A stretch of 8,509 nt of DNA from Planctomycetaceae bacterium (GTDB taxonomy: Bacteria; Planctomycetota; Phycisphaerae; Phycisphaerales; SM1A02). A model generated the notes under the pieces. It saw only the letters and a list, made by a program, of their open reading frames with translations, ran no database searches and had not been told where the DNA came from. The DNA is taken from contig JAIYCA010000108.1 in assembly GCA_027488265.1 (NCBI GenBank), positions 1 to 8,509 of the forward strand. Direction: 5' to 3'. The position numbers and the translations under genes were made by a program. This document shows, piece after piece, positions 1 through 6,871 of the stretch (positions within the stretch are counted from its first letter, which is position 1; each line of letters starts with the position of its first letter).

Positions 1-2283
1 CATTCGAGTGCCAAGCGTGCGTTCTTTGCGGCGATCCCGGTCGCACTGGTGGTCGCAGGTGCCGTACACGTCACGCGCGCCGATCAAGATCGCGCTCCCG
101 CAACTGAAACCCACGCTGATTCGGGTGTTGCGCAAACCGTTTCTGCGATGACGAACCCGATCGCGCCCCGCGTCGACCCCGCGACGTTCCGGCCGCTTCC
201 CGAGAAGACCGCGCGTCACGCGACCCATTGGGCGTACCAAGCGATGTCGCGACCAACGCCGCCGACGGTGCTCTTCGAGCGCTGGGCGCGCAACGACATC
301 GACCGATTTGTTTTGGCGAAACTCGAGGAAGCTGGCGTCACGCCATCGCGTGAGGCTGATCGACGCACGCTTCTGCGACGCGCGTACCTCGACTTGATCG
401 GCGTTCCTCCATCGGCGGAAGAAGTGGCGGCGTTCGAAGCTGATCGCGCGCCCGACGCCTACGAGCGTCGCATTGATGCGCTTCTCGCAAACCCGATGTA
501 CGGCGAGCGCTGGGGTCGTCACTGGCTTGATGTCGCGCGCTACGCCGATTCGAACGGTGTCGACGAGAACATCGCCTACGCGAACGCATTCCGCTATCGC
601 GACTACGTGATCGACGCGTTCAATCGCGATATTCCGTTCGATGAGTTTTTGACCGAGCAAATTGCGGGCGATCTGATCCCTGAGCCTGCGAATCCAACCG
701 CCGACGATGACGCGCGAACACGCGGACGCCTCGCAGCACTTGGGTTTCTCGCGCTCGGGCCAAAGATGCTCGCGGAGCCCGACAAAGAGAAGGAACGCGT
801 CGACGTTGCCGACGAGCAAATCGATGTGGTCACGAAGGCGTTCCTTGGACAAACAATTTCGTGTGCGCGCTGCCACGATCACAAGTTTGACCCTGTCTCA
901 CACGGCGATTACTTCGCGCTTTCCGGGATTTTCCGCAGCGTTTCGACGTTCGACAACATCGCGACCGTTGGTCGCGTGGCGCAACGACCGCTGGCAACCG
1001 CTGCGGAAGTCAAGCGTCATGAGGAAGCGACAAAGGCTTGGACGGCACGCGCGCACGAACTCGATCGCGCACGCGACGCCGCACTTCGCAGCGCTCGATT
1101 TGCCGATGGCTTCGCAGCGGTTGAGCGCATGCTCGAGACCGGCGGAGCGCCAACGGATGTCGCGATTCGCGCGCAACTTCGAACGCTCGCACGCACGCCG
1201 CGCCCAGCGCGCGAGGCGTACGACGCTGCGATCGCCGCGCGTACCGAGCATGACGCCCATCGCCCGAGTGCCCTTCCGCGCACACTCGTTGTGAAAGAGT
1301 CGAAGGTTGATGAAACGCCGATTCATGATCGCGGCGATCACACGCAACCGATCGGCGAGAAACTCACGCGCGCGATGCCCGCAGTGCTCGAGCGCGTCGT
1401 GCCAAGCCCTGCATTTCCTGAGAACCAGAGCGGACGGCTTGAATTCGCACGCTGGATGACCGATGCCGAAAATCCGCTGACTGCGCGCGTGGCGGTGAAC
1501 CGCATTTGGACATGGCACTTCGGCATGGGCCTCGTCGACACGCCTTCGAACTTCGGTGTGCTTGGTTCGAAACCCTCGCATCCCGAGTTGCTTGATTTCC
1601 TCGCGCGTCACTTTGTCGCGAACGGCTACAGCATGAAAGCGATGCATCGCTACATCATGACGAGCGCGACGTACCGGCAGGTGAGCGCGACGCACACGCC
1701 ACTCCCAACGACCGATCCCGACAATCGCTTGTTGTCGCGCTTCCCGCGACGTCGCGTCGAAGCCGAAGCAATCCGCGATTCTGTGCTTGCCGTCGCCGGC
1801 ACGCTTGATCGAACAATGGGCGGAACGCTGCTTGGTTCGGGCGATCACGATTACGTCACCAACGATCAATCCGGCAACGCTGCGCGGTACGACACGATGC
1901 GCCGCAGTGTCTATCTCCCTGTCATTCGCAACGCGATGTTTGGGCTCTTCAGCGCGTTTGATTACCCCGACTCGAGCGCGCCGGTTGACTGTCGACCGCG
2001 CACGGTTGTCGCGCCGCAAGCGTTGTTCTTCTTGAATGCACCGTTTGTCGAAGACGCGGCGAAATCGATTGCAAACGAGCTTTCGTCGGAAGGGCCGAGC
2101 GCGGATGACCGCATTCGCGAAGCGTTCCGCCGGACGCTCGCGCGTGATCCCGAACCGGTAGAACGTGACGAATCGCGCAGTTTCTTGGCGGATCTTGAGC
2201 GCGGCGGCATGAACGCCGAAGACGCACTTGTGCGCCTCTGCCACGCACTTCTTTCGACCAACGAGTTTGTCACCATGGAGTAA
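1..2283 (+). CDS. DUF1549/DUF1553 (PSCyt2-PSD1) protein with a CxxCH motif, 5' end cut by window edge
   Basis: The frame is open from base 1 to TAA at 2281-2283, giving 760 visible residues (residue 1 = base 1). The first codons read as a basic stretch then a hydrophobic segment (AKRAFFAAIPVALVVAGAVHV, about residues 4-24), a signal or anchor helix. The true start is therefore just upstream of the window; GTG at 49 would cut this helix. A DUF1549 (PSCyt2) domain covers about residues 95-305. It ends in CARCHDHKFDP (CARCH at bases 862-876, residues 288-292), a haem c-type CxxCH site that fits an extracytoplasmic location. A helical linker follows. A DUF1553 (PSD1) domain covers about residues 477-735, with NRIWTWHFG at 500-508, RRRVEAEAIRDS near 583 and VAPQALFFLN. 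No N-terminal PSCyt1 cytochrome domain is visible. The gene precedes a DUF1501 gene, the usual partner in Planctomycetota. The biochemical role of the pair is not established. The family call is very secure. Confidence 0.93.
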   Translation, partial: HSSAKRAFFAAIPVALVVAGAVHVTRADQDRAPATETHADSGVAQTVSAMTNPIAPRVDPATFRPLPEKTARHATHWAYQAMSRPTPPTVLFERWARNDIDRFVLAKLEEAGVTPSREADRRTLLRRAYLDLIGVPPSAEEVAAFEADRAPDAYERRIDALLANPMYGERWGRHWLDVARYADSNGVDENIAYANAFRYRDYVIDAFNRDIPFDEFLTEQIAGDLIPEPANPTADDDARTRGRLAALGFLALGPKMLAEPDKEKERVDVADEQIDVVTKAFLGQTISCARCHDHKFDPVSHGDYFALSGIFRSVSTFDNIATVGRVAQRPLATAAEVKRHEEATKAWTARAHELDRARDAALRSARFADGFAAVERMLETGGAPTDVAIRAQLRTLARTPRPAREAYDAAIAARTEHDAHRPSALPRTLVVKESKVDETPIHDRGDHTQPIGEKLTRAMPAVLERVVPSPAFPENQSGRLEFARWMTDAENPLTARVAVNRIWTWHFGMGLVDTPSNFGVLGSKPSHPELLDFLARHFVANGYSMKAMHRYIMTSATYRQVSATHTPLPTTDPDNRLLSRFPRRRVEAEAIRDSVLAVAGTLDRTMGGTLLGSGDHDYVTNDQSGNAARYDTMRRSVYLPVIRNAMFGLFSAFDYPDSSAPVDCRPRTVVAPQALFFLNAPFVEDAAKSIANELSSEGPSADDRIREAFRRTLARDPEPVERDESRSFLADLERGGMNAEDALVRLCHALLSTNEFVTME

Positions 2284-2315
2284 GTACTGGGAGTAAGTAC
2301 TGGGAGTAAGTACTG
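2277..2315 (+). repeat. Three perfect tandem copies of a 13-bp unit over the stop codon of the DUF1553 gene
   Basis: The unit GGAGTAAGTACTG occurs at 2277-2289, 2290-2302 and 2303-2315 with no mismatch. The first copy contains the real stop codon of the upstream gene (TAA at 2281-2283). Because 13 is not a multiple of 3, the TAAs at 2281, 2294 and 2307 fall in frames 1, 2 and 3, so the array stops translation in every forward frame. Each copy also carries the palindrome AGTACT and a GGAG. The downstream ATG (2392) is too far away for these GGAG motifs to be its ribosome binding site. Replication slippage is the simplest origin. Confidence 0.95.
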
Positions 2316-2358
2316 TTGCCTTGAGCCCGTTCGAGGTAACACTGACATATCACGCACG

Positions 2359-2370
2359 GCCGCATGCGGC
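2359..2370. promoter_or_regulatory. 12-bp perfect palindrome upstream of the DUF1501 start
   Basis: GCCGCATGCGGC is its own reverse complement and ends 21 bases before the ATG at 2392, inside the 108-base gap between genes 1 and 2. It could be an operator half-site pair or a short hairpin (GCCG stem, CATG loop) in the leader. A 12-bp palindrome is not rare in GC-rich DNA, so a role is only suggested by its position. Confidence 0.25.
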
Positions 2371-2391
2371 TGATCTCACAAAGCGAATCAC

Positions 2392-3798
2392 ATGCTCTGC
2401 GACCACCGACATCATCCGCTCACGCGCCGCGAGGCTTTGCTCGGTCTTTGCGCGGGCTTTGGCTCGATCGCGCTTGCGGGACTTCTCGCGCGCGAAGCAC
2501 AAGCGAACGGCGGCGTGAAGGGCGTGCTCGACGCGACGCACTTTCGCCCGCGCGCCAAACGCGTGATTTTCCTCTTCATGCACGGCGGTCCTTCGCAGGT
2601 CGACACGTTCGACTACAAGCCGCTCTTGCAACGCGATCACGGCAAACCGCTTCCGTTTGCGAAGCCGCGCGTGCAATTCGCAGAAACGGGAAACCTCTAC
2701 GCGAGTCCGTGGAAGTTCCAGCAGTACGGTCAATCGGGCGCGTGGGTCAGCGATTTGTTCCCGAACGTCGCGCAGTGCGTCGACGACTTGTGCTTTGTGA
2801 AGAGCCTCCACGGCTCAAATCCTGCACACGGCGGCGCCCTTCTCAAGGTGCACACCGGAACCGACACGTTCATTCGGCCATCGATGGGCTCTTGGGTTTC
2901 GTACGGGCTCGGCACGGAGAACGATGATCTCCCCGCATTCATCACGATTTGCCCGACGCTTGGTCACGGCGGTGTGAACAACTTCTCGAGTTCGTTCCTT
3001 CCGGCGTGGACGCACGGAACGCCGATCGGCCACGCAGGAATTCCCGCATCACAAGCGCAGTTTGAGCACATGACTGCGGGCATTCCGCGTGAACTCCAGC
3101 GGAAAGAACTCGATTTCCTGCAGCAACTGAACCGCGCGCACGCGGAGCGCAACGGCACCGACGGCGCTCTCGAAGGTCGCATCGAGAGTTTCGAACTCGC
3201 CTATCGCATGCAAGCTGCGGCGCCTGCAGTGATGGACCTCGCGGGCGAATCGGAAGCGACCCAGAAGCTCTACGGAATCGACGAGAAGAAGACGGAGAAC
3301 TTCGGTCGCCAGTGCTTGCTTGCGCGGCGATTCGCGCAGGCGGGTGTGCGCTTCATTCAGTGCACCCACAGTTACAAGTGGGATCAGCATGGTGACCTCA
3401 AGAATCAACACACGTCGAATGCGGCTGAAGTCGACAAGCCGATCGCGGGCTTGATTCGCGACCTCAAGAGTCATGGCATGTTGGAAGACACGCTCGTCCT
3501 TTGGGGCGGTGAGTTCGGTCGCACGCCAACCGCGCAAGGCGGCGACGGCCGCGACCACAACCCGCACGGATTCACGATGTTTATGGCGGGTGGCGGTGTG
3601 AAGCCTGGCTTCTCCTTCGGCGAAACCGACGACTACGGCTACTACGCGGCAGTCGACAAGGTCGACGTCCACGATCTCCACGCAACGATTCTCGCGTTGC
3701 TTGGCATCGATCACGAGATGCTCACGTTCCGCCACGGCGGTCGCGACCATCGCCTGACCGATGTGCACGGGCGCATCATGAAGCAGATTTTCGCGTAA
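2392..3798 (+). CDS. DUF1501 protein with twin-arginine (Tat) signal
   Basis: This 468-residue protein belongs to DUF1501, whose members resemble the alkaline phosphatase/sulfatase fold. Their reaction is not established. The ATG at 2392 is well fixed: an in-frame TGA lies at 2371-2373 and no ATG, GTG or TTG intervenes. No clear Shine-Dalgarno is seen. The N-terminus has the Tat motif TRREALL (arginines 12-13), a hydrophobic stretch (about 18-33) and AQA near 36-38, so export of the folded protein is likely. Family hallmarks are the MHGGPSQVDTFD block at 63-74, GGEFGRTP at 372-379 and GRDHNPHGF at 386-394. Near the C-terminus a histidine-rich HGGRDHRLTDVHG segment follows the LLGI segment. 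Length is normal for the family. It lies 108 bases behind the DUF1549/DUF1553 gene on the same strand, probably one operon and one extracytoplasmic unit. The family call is secure; the substrate is unknown. Confidence 0.95.
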   Translation: MLCDHRHHPLTRREALLGLCAGFGSIALAGLLAREAQANGGVKGVLDATHFRPRAKRVIFLFMHGGPSQVDTFDYKPLLQRDHGKPLPFAKPRVQFAETGNLYASPWKFQQYGQSGAWVSDLFPNVAQCVDDLCFVKSLHGSNPAHGGALLKVHTGTDTFIRPSMGSWVSYGLGTENDDLPAFITICPTLGHGGVNNFSSSFLPAWTHGTPIGHAGIPASQAQFEHMTAGIPRELQRKELDFLQQLNRAHAERNGTDGALEGRIESFELAYRMQAAAPAVMDLAGESEATQKLYGIDEKKTENFGRQCLLARRFAQAGVRFIQCTHSYKWDQHGDLKNQHTSNAAEVDKPIAGLIRDLKSHGMLEDTLVLWGGEFGRTPTAQGGDGRDHNPHGFTMFMAGGGVKPGFSFGETDDYGYYAAVDKVDVHDLHATILALLGIDHEMLTFRHGGRDHRLTDVHGRIMKQIFA

Positions 3799-3910
3799 AC
3801 CAGCGACAGCGCACCGTTGTTCGCGGCACGTGCGAAGACACGATGGATGCAGAAGTCCGTGCGTGTGTTTGTTCACTGCACGTCGCAGATCTCTTGTGAC
3901 ACGCCCGCAA
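3799..3910. other. Convergent gap with only weak hairpins
   Basis: This 112-base gap separates the 3' ends of the DUF1501 gene (+) and the exporter gene (-). Two weak inverted repeats are present: TTCGC at 3820-3824 with GCGAA at 3832-3836, and CGTGC at 3858-3862 with GCACG at 3878-3882, the second with an imperfect inner stem. Neither is followed by a T-run on either strand. One or both could aid bidirectional termination, but the signal is poor. No short ORF with family features is visible. Confidence 0.3.
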
Positions 3911-5305
3911 CTACGCGTGAATGCGCCTCGGAACGAGCGCATTCGCGATCAAGAGTCCTGCGGCGATCGATGCCGCGATGACGAGTGCATGTGTGAACGT
4001 ATCGAGCCCCGCGAGTGTGTCGCTCGTGTCGCGCGAGATGAGATTGCGCATGCCGCGGAAACCGATGCTTCCTGGGAGCAGCAACGCGATCGCAGGGAGG
4101 ACGACCGTTCCCGTGGGACGTCGTCGCAGCCATGAGTACACGTTGCCGGCGATGCCGATGAACGCTGCCGCGGCGACCGGCGCGAGTGCGCCGTCGAACG
4201 TCGTTCGCGCAACGCGTGCTGCAACGTAGCCAAGCACACACGACGAGAGCACGAGCCAGAATCGTGCGGGCCGCGCATGAAACGCGATCGCGATTCCAAG
4301 TGCACCGAGGACGAGTGCGACCGCCGTTGCGATATCGAAACTGAGCGCACCCGCGACGGGCATCTGCTGTTCACTCAGCGCGCCGAGTCCGAGGAACTGC
4401 ACCGTCGCTTCGCCAACCGCGACGCCCATGGCAATGACCACGAGCGACGTCACGGCGCCCATCAACCGTGCGCTGCCCGAGGCGAGATTGCGCGCGGAGA
4501 GTTCACTCATCGCCGTGGTCAGCGCAAGACCAGGAAGCAACGTGACGATTCCCGCGAGCGCGACGACTGCGATGTTCGCTTCGATGCTCGCTTTCGCCGC
4601 GATGAGCACCCCGAGCGCGGCGAAGAGTGTGGCGAAGAACGCGCCACCGAACTCCGACAGAAGCTCGCGTTCACGTCGGCCTGCTGAGAGTCGCAACGAA
4701 AGACCCACACAGAAGCCGACGGGGAGCGCCACAATCATGTCGTCGACCGTGCCGCCGAGAAGCCGCGCCGCCGCCGCGCTAAAGAGCGCGTAGCCCACGG
4801 TCATCGCAATCGACGGAGGACGCCACAGGCGCTCGTAGCCCGTGCGGAGCGCCGCGAGGCCGCGCGACGCGTCGAGTTCCCCCGCTGCCACACGATCGGC
4901 AACGCGGTAGGTCTCTTCAAGCAACGCCATTTTGGGCGAACCAGGATCGACGCGAAAGTTCGACGTTCGCTGCCGATCGCCATCTTCGACGCTGATTGAA
5001 ATCCACGTTGGGAGCGAGAAAATCGAGGCTTTGATACCCAAGCGATCCGCGCAGCCGCTCACGATTGATTCGATGCGATGCGAAGGCGTGCCCGCCTCGT
5101 GGAGAAGCCGCGCCAGCGACGCAAGAAAGCGATCGTCGACAGGGCCGGTTTCGTTCGCGAAGACCGACTCCGCACGTTTCAGCGCGGCGGCAGCGGAGCG
5201 ATTCTGTTTGAGCGGGCTTTCGGTGGACACGCGGGAAATGTACTCGCCCTGAAAATCGCGGCCCGCGAAGATGAGTCCCGCAAACTCCAATCCCGTGAAC
5301 TCCAT
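3911..5305 (-). CDS. ThrE-family threonine/serine exporter (DUF1212 + ThrE_2)
   Basis: This 464-residue integral membrane protein carries both halves of the ThrE family: an N-terminal DUF1212 domain (about residues 57-303) and a C-terminal ThrE_2/DUF3815 domain (about 320-460). About ten hydrophobic helices are visible, near residues 165-185, 187-207, 221-239, 241-265, 281-303, 322-343, 347-366, 371-394, 399-415 and 435-459, the number expected for ThrE. Recognisable blocks are SLPTWISISV at 97-106 and LLPGSIGFRGM at 409-419. Characterised ThrE exports threonine and serine using the proton motive force; the substrate here is inferred from family only. The ATG at 5305 is the first start in the open frame. 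It adds about 25 residues of F-x-G pentapeptide-like repeats that ThrE proteins do not normally have. GTG at 5228-5230 would give a 439-residue protein without them. No good ribosome binding site decides between the two. The gene is divergent from the CstB-like gene. Confidence 0.9.
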   Translation of the reverse strand: MEFTGLEFAGLIFAGRDFQGEYISRVSTESPLKQNRSAAAALKRAESVFANETGPVDDRFLASLARLLHEAGTPSHRIESIVSGCADRLGIKASIFSLPTWISISVEDGDRQRTSNFRVDPGSPKMALLEETYRVADRVAAGELDASRGLAALRTGYERLWRPPSIAMTVGYALFSAAAARLLGGTVDDMIVALPVGFCVGLSLRLSAGRRERELLSEFGGAFFATLFAALGVLIAAKASIEANIAVVALAGIVTLLPGLALTTAMSELSARNLASGSARLMGAVTSLVVIAMGVAVGEATVQFLGLGALSEQQMPVAGALSFDIATAVALVLGALGIAIAFHARPARFWLVLSSCVLGYVAARVARTTFDGALAPVAAAAFIGIAGNVYSWLRRRPTGTVVLPAIALLLPGSIGFRGMRNLISRDTSDTLAGLDTFTHALVIAASIAAGLLIANALVPRRIHA

Positions 5306-5321
5306 CCCCGCGAACGGTAGA
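5247..5321 (-). repeat. 15-bp degenerate tandem array (five copies) encoding pentapeptide-like F-x-G repeats
   Basis: On the plus strand, blocks related to CCCGCGAA recur exactly every 15 bases, at 5247, 5262, 5277, 5292 and 5307. In the exporter frame (minus strand) this gives FAG-ME, FTG-LE, FAG-LI, FAG-RD and FQG-EY, a five-residue period like pentapeptide-repeat proteins. Among copies the F codons are TTC or TTT and the G codons GGG, GGA or GGC, so these codons differ only in third positions. The most upstream copy (5307-5314) lies before the annotated ATG. The array also fills the divergent control region, so a role as repeated protein-binding sites is an alternative. Confidence 0.7.
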
Positions 5322-5323
5322 CT
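5295..5323 (+). promoter_or_regulatory. Possible promoter for the CstB-like gene, perhaps leaderless
   Basis: GTGAAC at 5295-5300 and TAGACT at 5318-5323 are separated by 17 bases and resemble weak -35 and -10 boxes. TAGACT ends six bases before the ATG at 5330, so transcription would start at or next to the A of the ATG. The lack of a Shine-Dalgarno before this ATG agrees with a leaderless transcript. The -35 part lies inside the 15-bp repeat array. The match is weak and planctomycete promoter consensus may differ. Confidence 0.25.
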
Positions 5324-5329
5324 CCGCGC

Positions 5330-6754
5330 ATGCTTCTTCGGCGTGTCTTCGATTCATCACTCGCGCAGGCCTCGTACATCGTCGGCTGCGACGAAACCCA
5401 CGAGGCGATCGTCATCGATCCCGCGTGCGATATCGATCGCTACGTCGCGCTTGCCGCGGAATCGGGCCACCGCATCGTTGCTGTCGTCGAGACGCACGTG
5501 CATGCGGATTTCGTCAGCGGCATTGAAGGCTTCGTGACGCATTACCCGGTTGCCGCGTATCTCTCCGCGGAGGGCCCGGCGCCCGCGTGGCTCGCCACTG
5601 CAACCCTCGCGCCCAACGCGCACGTCACCCGCTTGCAGGCTGGCAGTCAGTTCGCCGTCGGCAAGCTTGCGTTCACGGCGCGTCACACGCCTGGTCATAC
5701 ACGCGAAAGCCTCTCGTTCGAACTTGCCGCGCCGCACGGGCGCTCACACCTGCTCTTCTCAGGCGACTTTCTGTTTGCGGGCGACGTCGGACGACCCGAT
5801 CTCGGCGCGTTCGCGACCGACGGCCTTTCGCTCCGCGAAGCGATTGACTCGATGCGCGCTTCGATCGCGGGTCTTGACGATCTCCCCGCAGAAACGCAGG
5901 TGCTTCCGGGCCACGGCGCGGGAAGCGCATGCGGAACGCAGATTTGCAATCTGCCCGCAACGACGATCGGTATCGAGCGCGTCATCAATCGCGCCATGCG
6001 CGCACACGCGGCGAACGGCGATTTTGACGGCGCGGTGATGGATGGCACAACCGCGCCGCCCCCCTACTTCGCGCGCGTCAAACGACTCAACGAACACGGC
6101 GGCCGCGCCCTTTCGGCGCCGCCTGCGGTGCGCGAACTCACCTCCGACGAGTTTGCGAACTGTTGCCAAGATCCGCGCTTCACCGTGATCGACACGCGGC
6201 CGTGGAACGACTATCTCGACGCGCGTTTGCCGTACTCGATCAGTGCGCCGTTTGAACGTTCGTTCGGACCGACGGTCGCCAATTATCTCGATGACGAAGA
6301 TCAAGTCGTCCTGATCGCTCCGGCGAAGATTGTTGCGGAAATCGCACGCGTTCTCCTTCGCGTCGGTATCGCACCCGCGGCGATCGAGGGATACATCGAA
6401 CCGACGAACGTCTCGCGCCTCGCGACGGGATCATTCGCAACCAGTGGCGTTGACGACATTTCACCCGTGCACGTTCATGAGCTCGTGACCCGTGACGCGG
6501 TGACGGTGGTTGACGTGCGGACGTGTGCAGAATTTGGCGCGGGACACTTGCCGCGCGCGATGCATGTGCCGTTCACGCATCTTCGCTCGCGCACTGCAGA
6601 GATTCCGCGCGACAAGCCAGTTGTGTGTTACTGCCGCAGCGGCAATCGCAGCGCGCGCGCCGCGGCGTTCCTCGCCCGACACGGCTTCCACACCTTCAAC
6701 ATGCGTGGTGGCTATTGGCCGTACGCAGGACGCGGGTACGAAGTCTCGAAGTGA
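5330..6754 (+). CDS. CstB-like persulfide dioxygenase-sulfurtransferase (MBL fold, pseudo-rhodanese, rhodanese)
   Basis: This 474-residue protein has three domains. Residues 1-250 are an ETHE1-type metallo-beta-lactamase domain with THVHAD at 55-60 (His56, His58, Asp60), HTPGHT at 119-124 (His123) and SGDFLFAGDVGRPDL at 144-158 (Asp146). By ETHE1 homology the iron ligands are His56, His123 and Asp146. PGHGAGSACG at 193-202 contributes Cys201, a cysteine typical of the CstB group. Residues about 268-357 form a rhodanese-like domain with no catalytic cysteine (LIAPAKI at the loop). Residues about 378-474 are an active-type rhodanese with CRSGNRS at 435-441 (Cys435). This matches the architecture of Staphylococcus aureus CstB, which oxidises low-molecular-weight persulfides and yields thiosulfate. 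The location is likely cytoplasmic, as no signal is seen. The start is fixed by the in-frame TAG at 5318-5320. No sulfide:quinone reductase or sulfite exporter is adjacent in the window. The exact substrate is inferred. Confidence 0.92.
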   Translation: MLLRRVFDSSLAQASYIVGCDETHEAIVIDPACDIDRYVALAAESGHRIVAVVETHVHADFVSGIEGFVTHYPVAAYLSAEGPAPAWLATATLAPNAHVTRLQAGSQFAVGKLAFTARHTPGHTRESLSFELAAPHGRSHLLFSGDFLFAGDVGRPDLGAFATDGLSLREAIDSMRASIAGLDDLPAETQVLPGHGAGSACGTQICNLPATTIGIERVINRAMRAHAANGDFDGAVMDGTTAPPPYFARVKRLNEHGGRALSAPPAVRELTSDEFANCCQDPRFTVIDTRPWNDYLDARLPYSISAPFERSFGPTVANYLDDEDQVVLIAPAKIVAEIARVLLRVGIAPAAIEGYIEPTNVSRLATGSFATSGVDDISPVHVHELVTRDAVTVVDVRTCAEFGAGHLPRAMHVPFTHLRSRTAEIPRDKPVVCYCRSGNRSARAAAFLARHGFHTFNMRGGYWPYAGRGYEVSK

Positions 6755-6777
6755 GATTCGCCTCGAGCGAGCTGCTT

Positions 6778-6802
6778 CTGATGCGTGCTTCTCCCGCATC
6801 AG
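6778..6802. terminator. Perfect 8-bp hairpin between convergent genes, candidate bidirectional terminator
   Basis: CTGATGCG (6778-6785) and CGCATCAG (6795-6802) are exact reverse complements separated by a 9-base loop. The hairpin begins 24 bases after the stop of the CstB-like gene, in the 117-base convergent gap (6755-6871). No T-run follows on either strand, so it is not a classical intrinsic terminator. A smaller hairpin, CACAG-ACT-CTGTG at 6829-6841, lies closer to the end of the WD40 gene. Nothing else is seen in the gap. Confidence 0.45.
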
Positions 6803-6871
6803 TACTGCCACGAAGCAAAACCGCACGACACAGACTCTGTGGAACTCAAACGGCGGTGCGATGAGCCCAAC

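Noticed and set aside
49..51. GTG as start of the DUF1549/DUF1553 gene
   Set aside because: The frame is open to base 1 and the codons before it encode the first part of a hydrophobic signal/anchor helix with basic residues before it. The true start is outside the window.
898..2244. Long minus-strand open frame (about 448 codons) opposite the DUF1553 gene
   Set aside because: It lies wholly within a certain gene of the DUF1549/DUF1553 family. Its translation is arginine- and alanine-rich with no domain, and such antisense frames arise from strong GC-biased codon use.
3820..3882. Hairpins as a definite terminator between the DUF1501 and exporter genes
   Set aside because: The stems are only five base pairs, or are interrupted, and no T-run follows on either strand. 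Described only as weak structure in the gap.
3049..3942. Minus-strand open frame (about 297 codons) opposite the DUF1501 gene
   Set aside because: It is antisense to a clear family protein, has no recognisable motif, and runs into the exporter gene at its upstream end.
6801..6807. AGTACTG shared with the 13-bp repeat at 2277-2315
   Set aside because: Only seven bases match and the flanks differ, so it is most likely chance.
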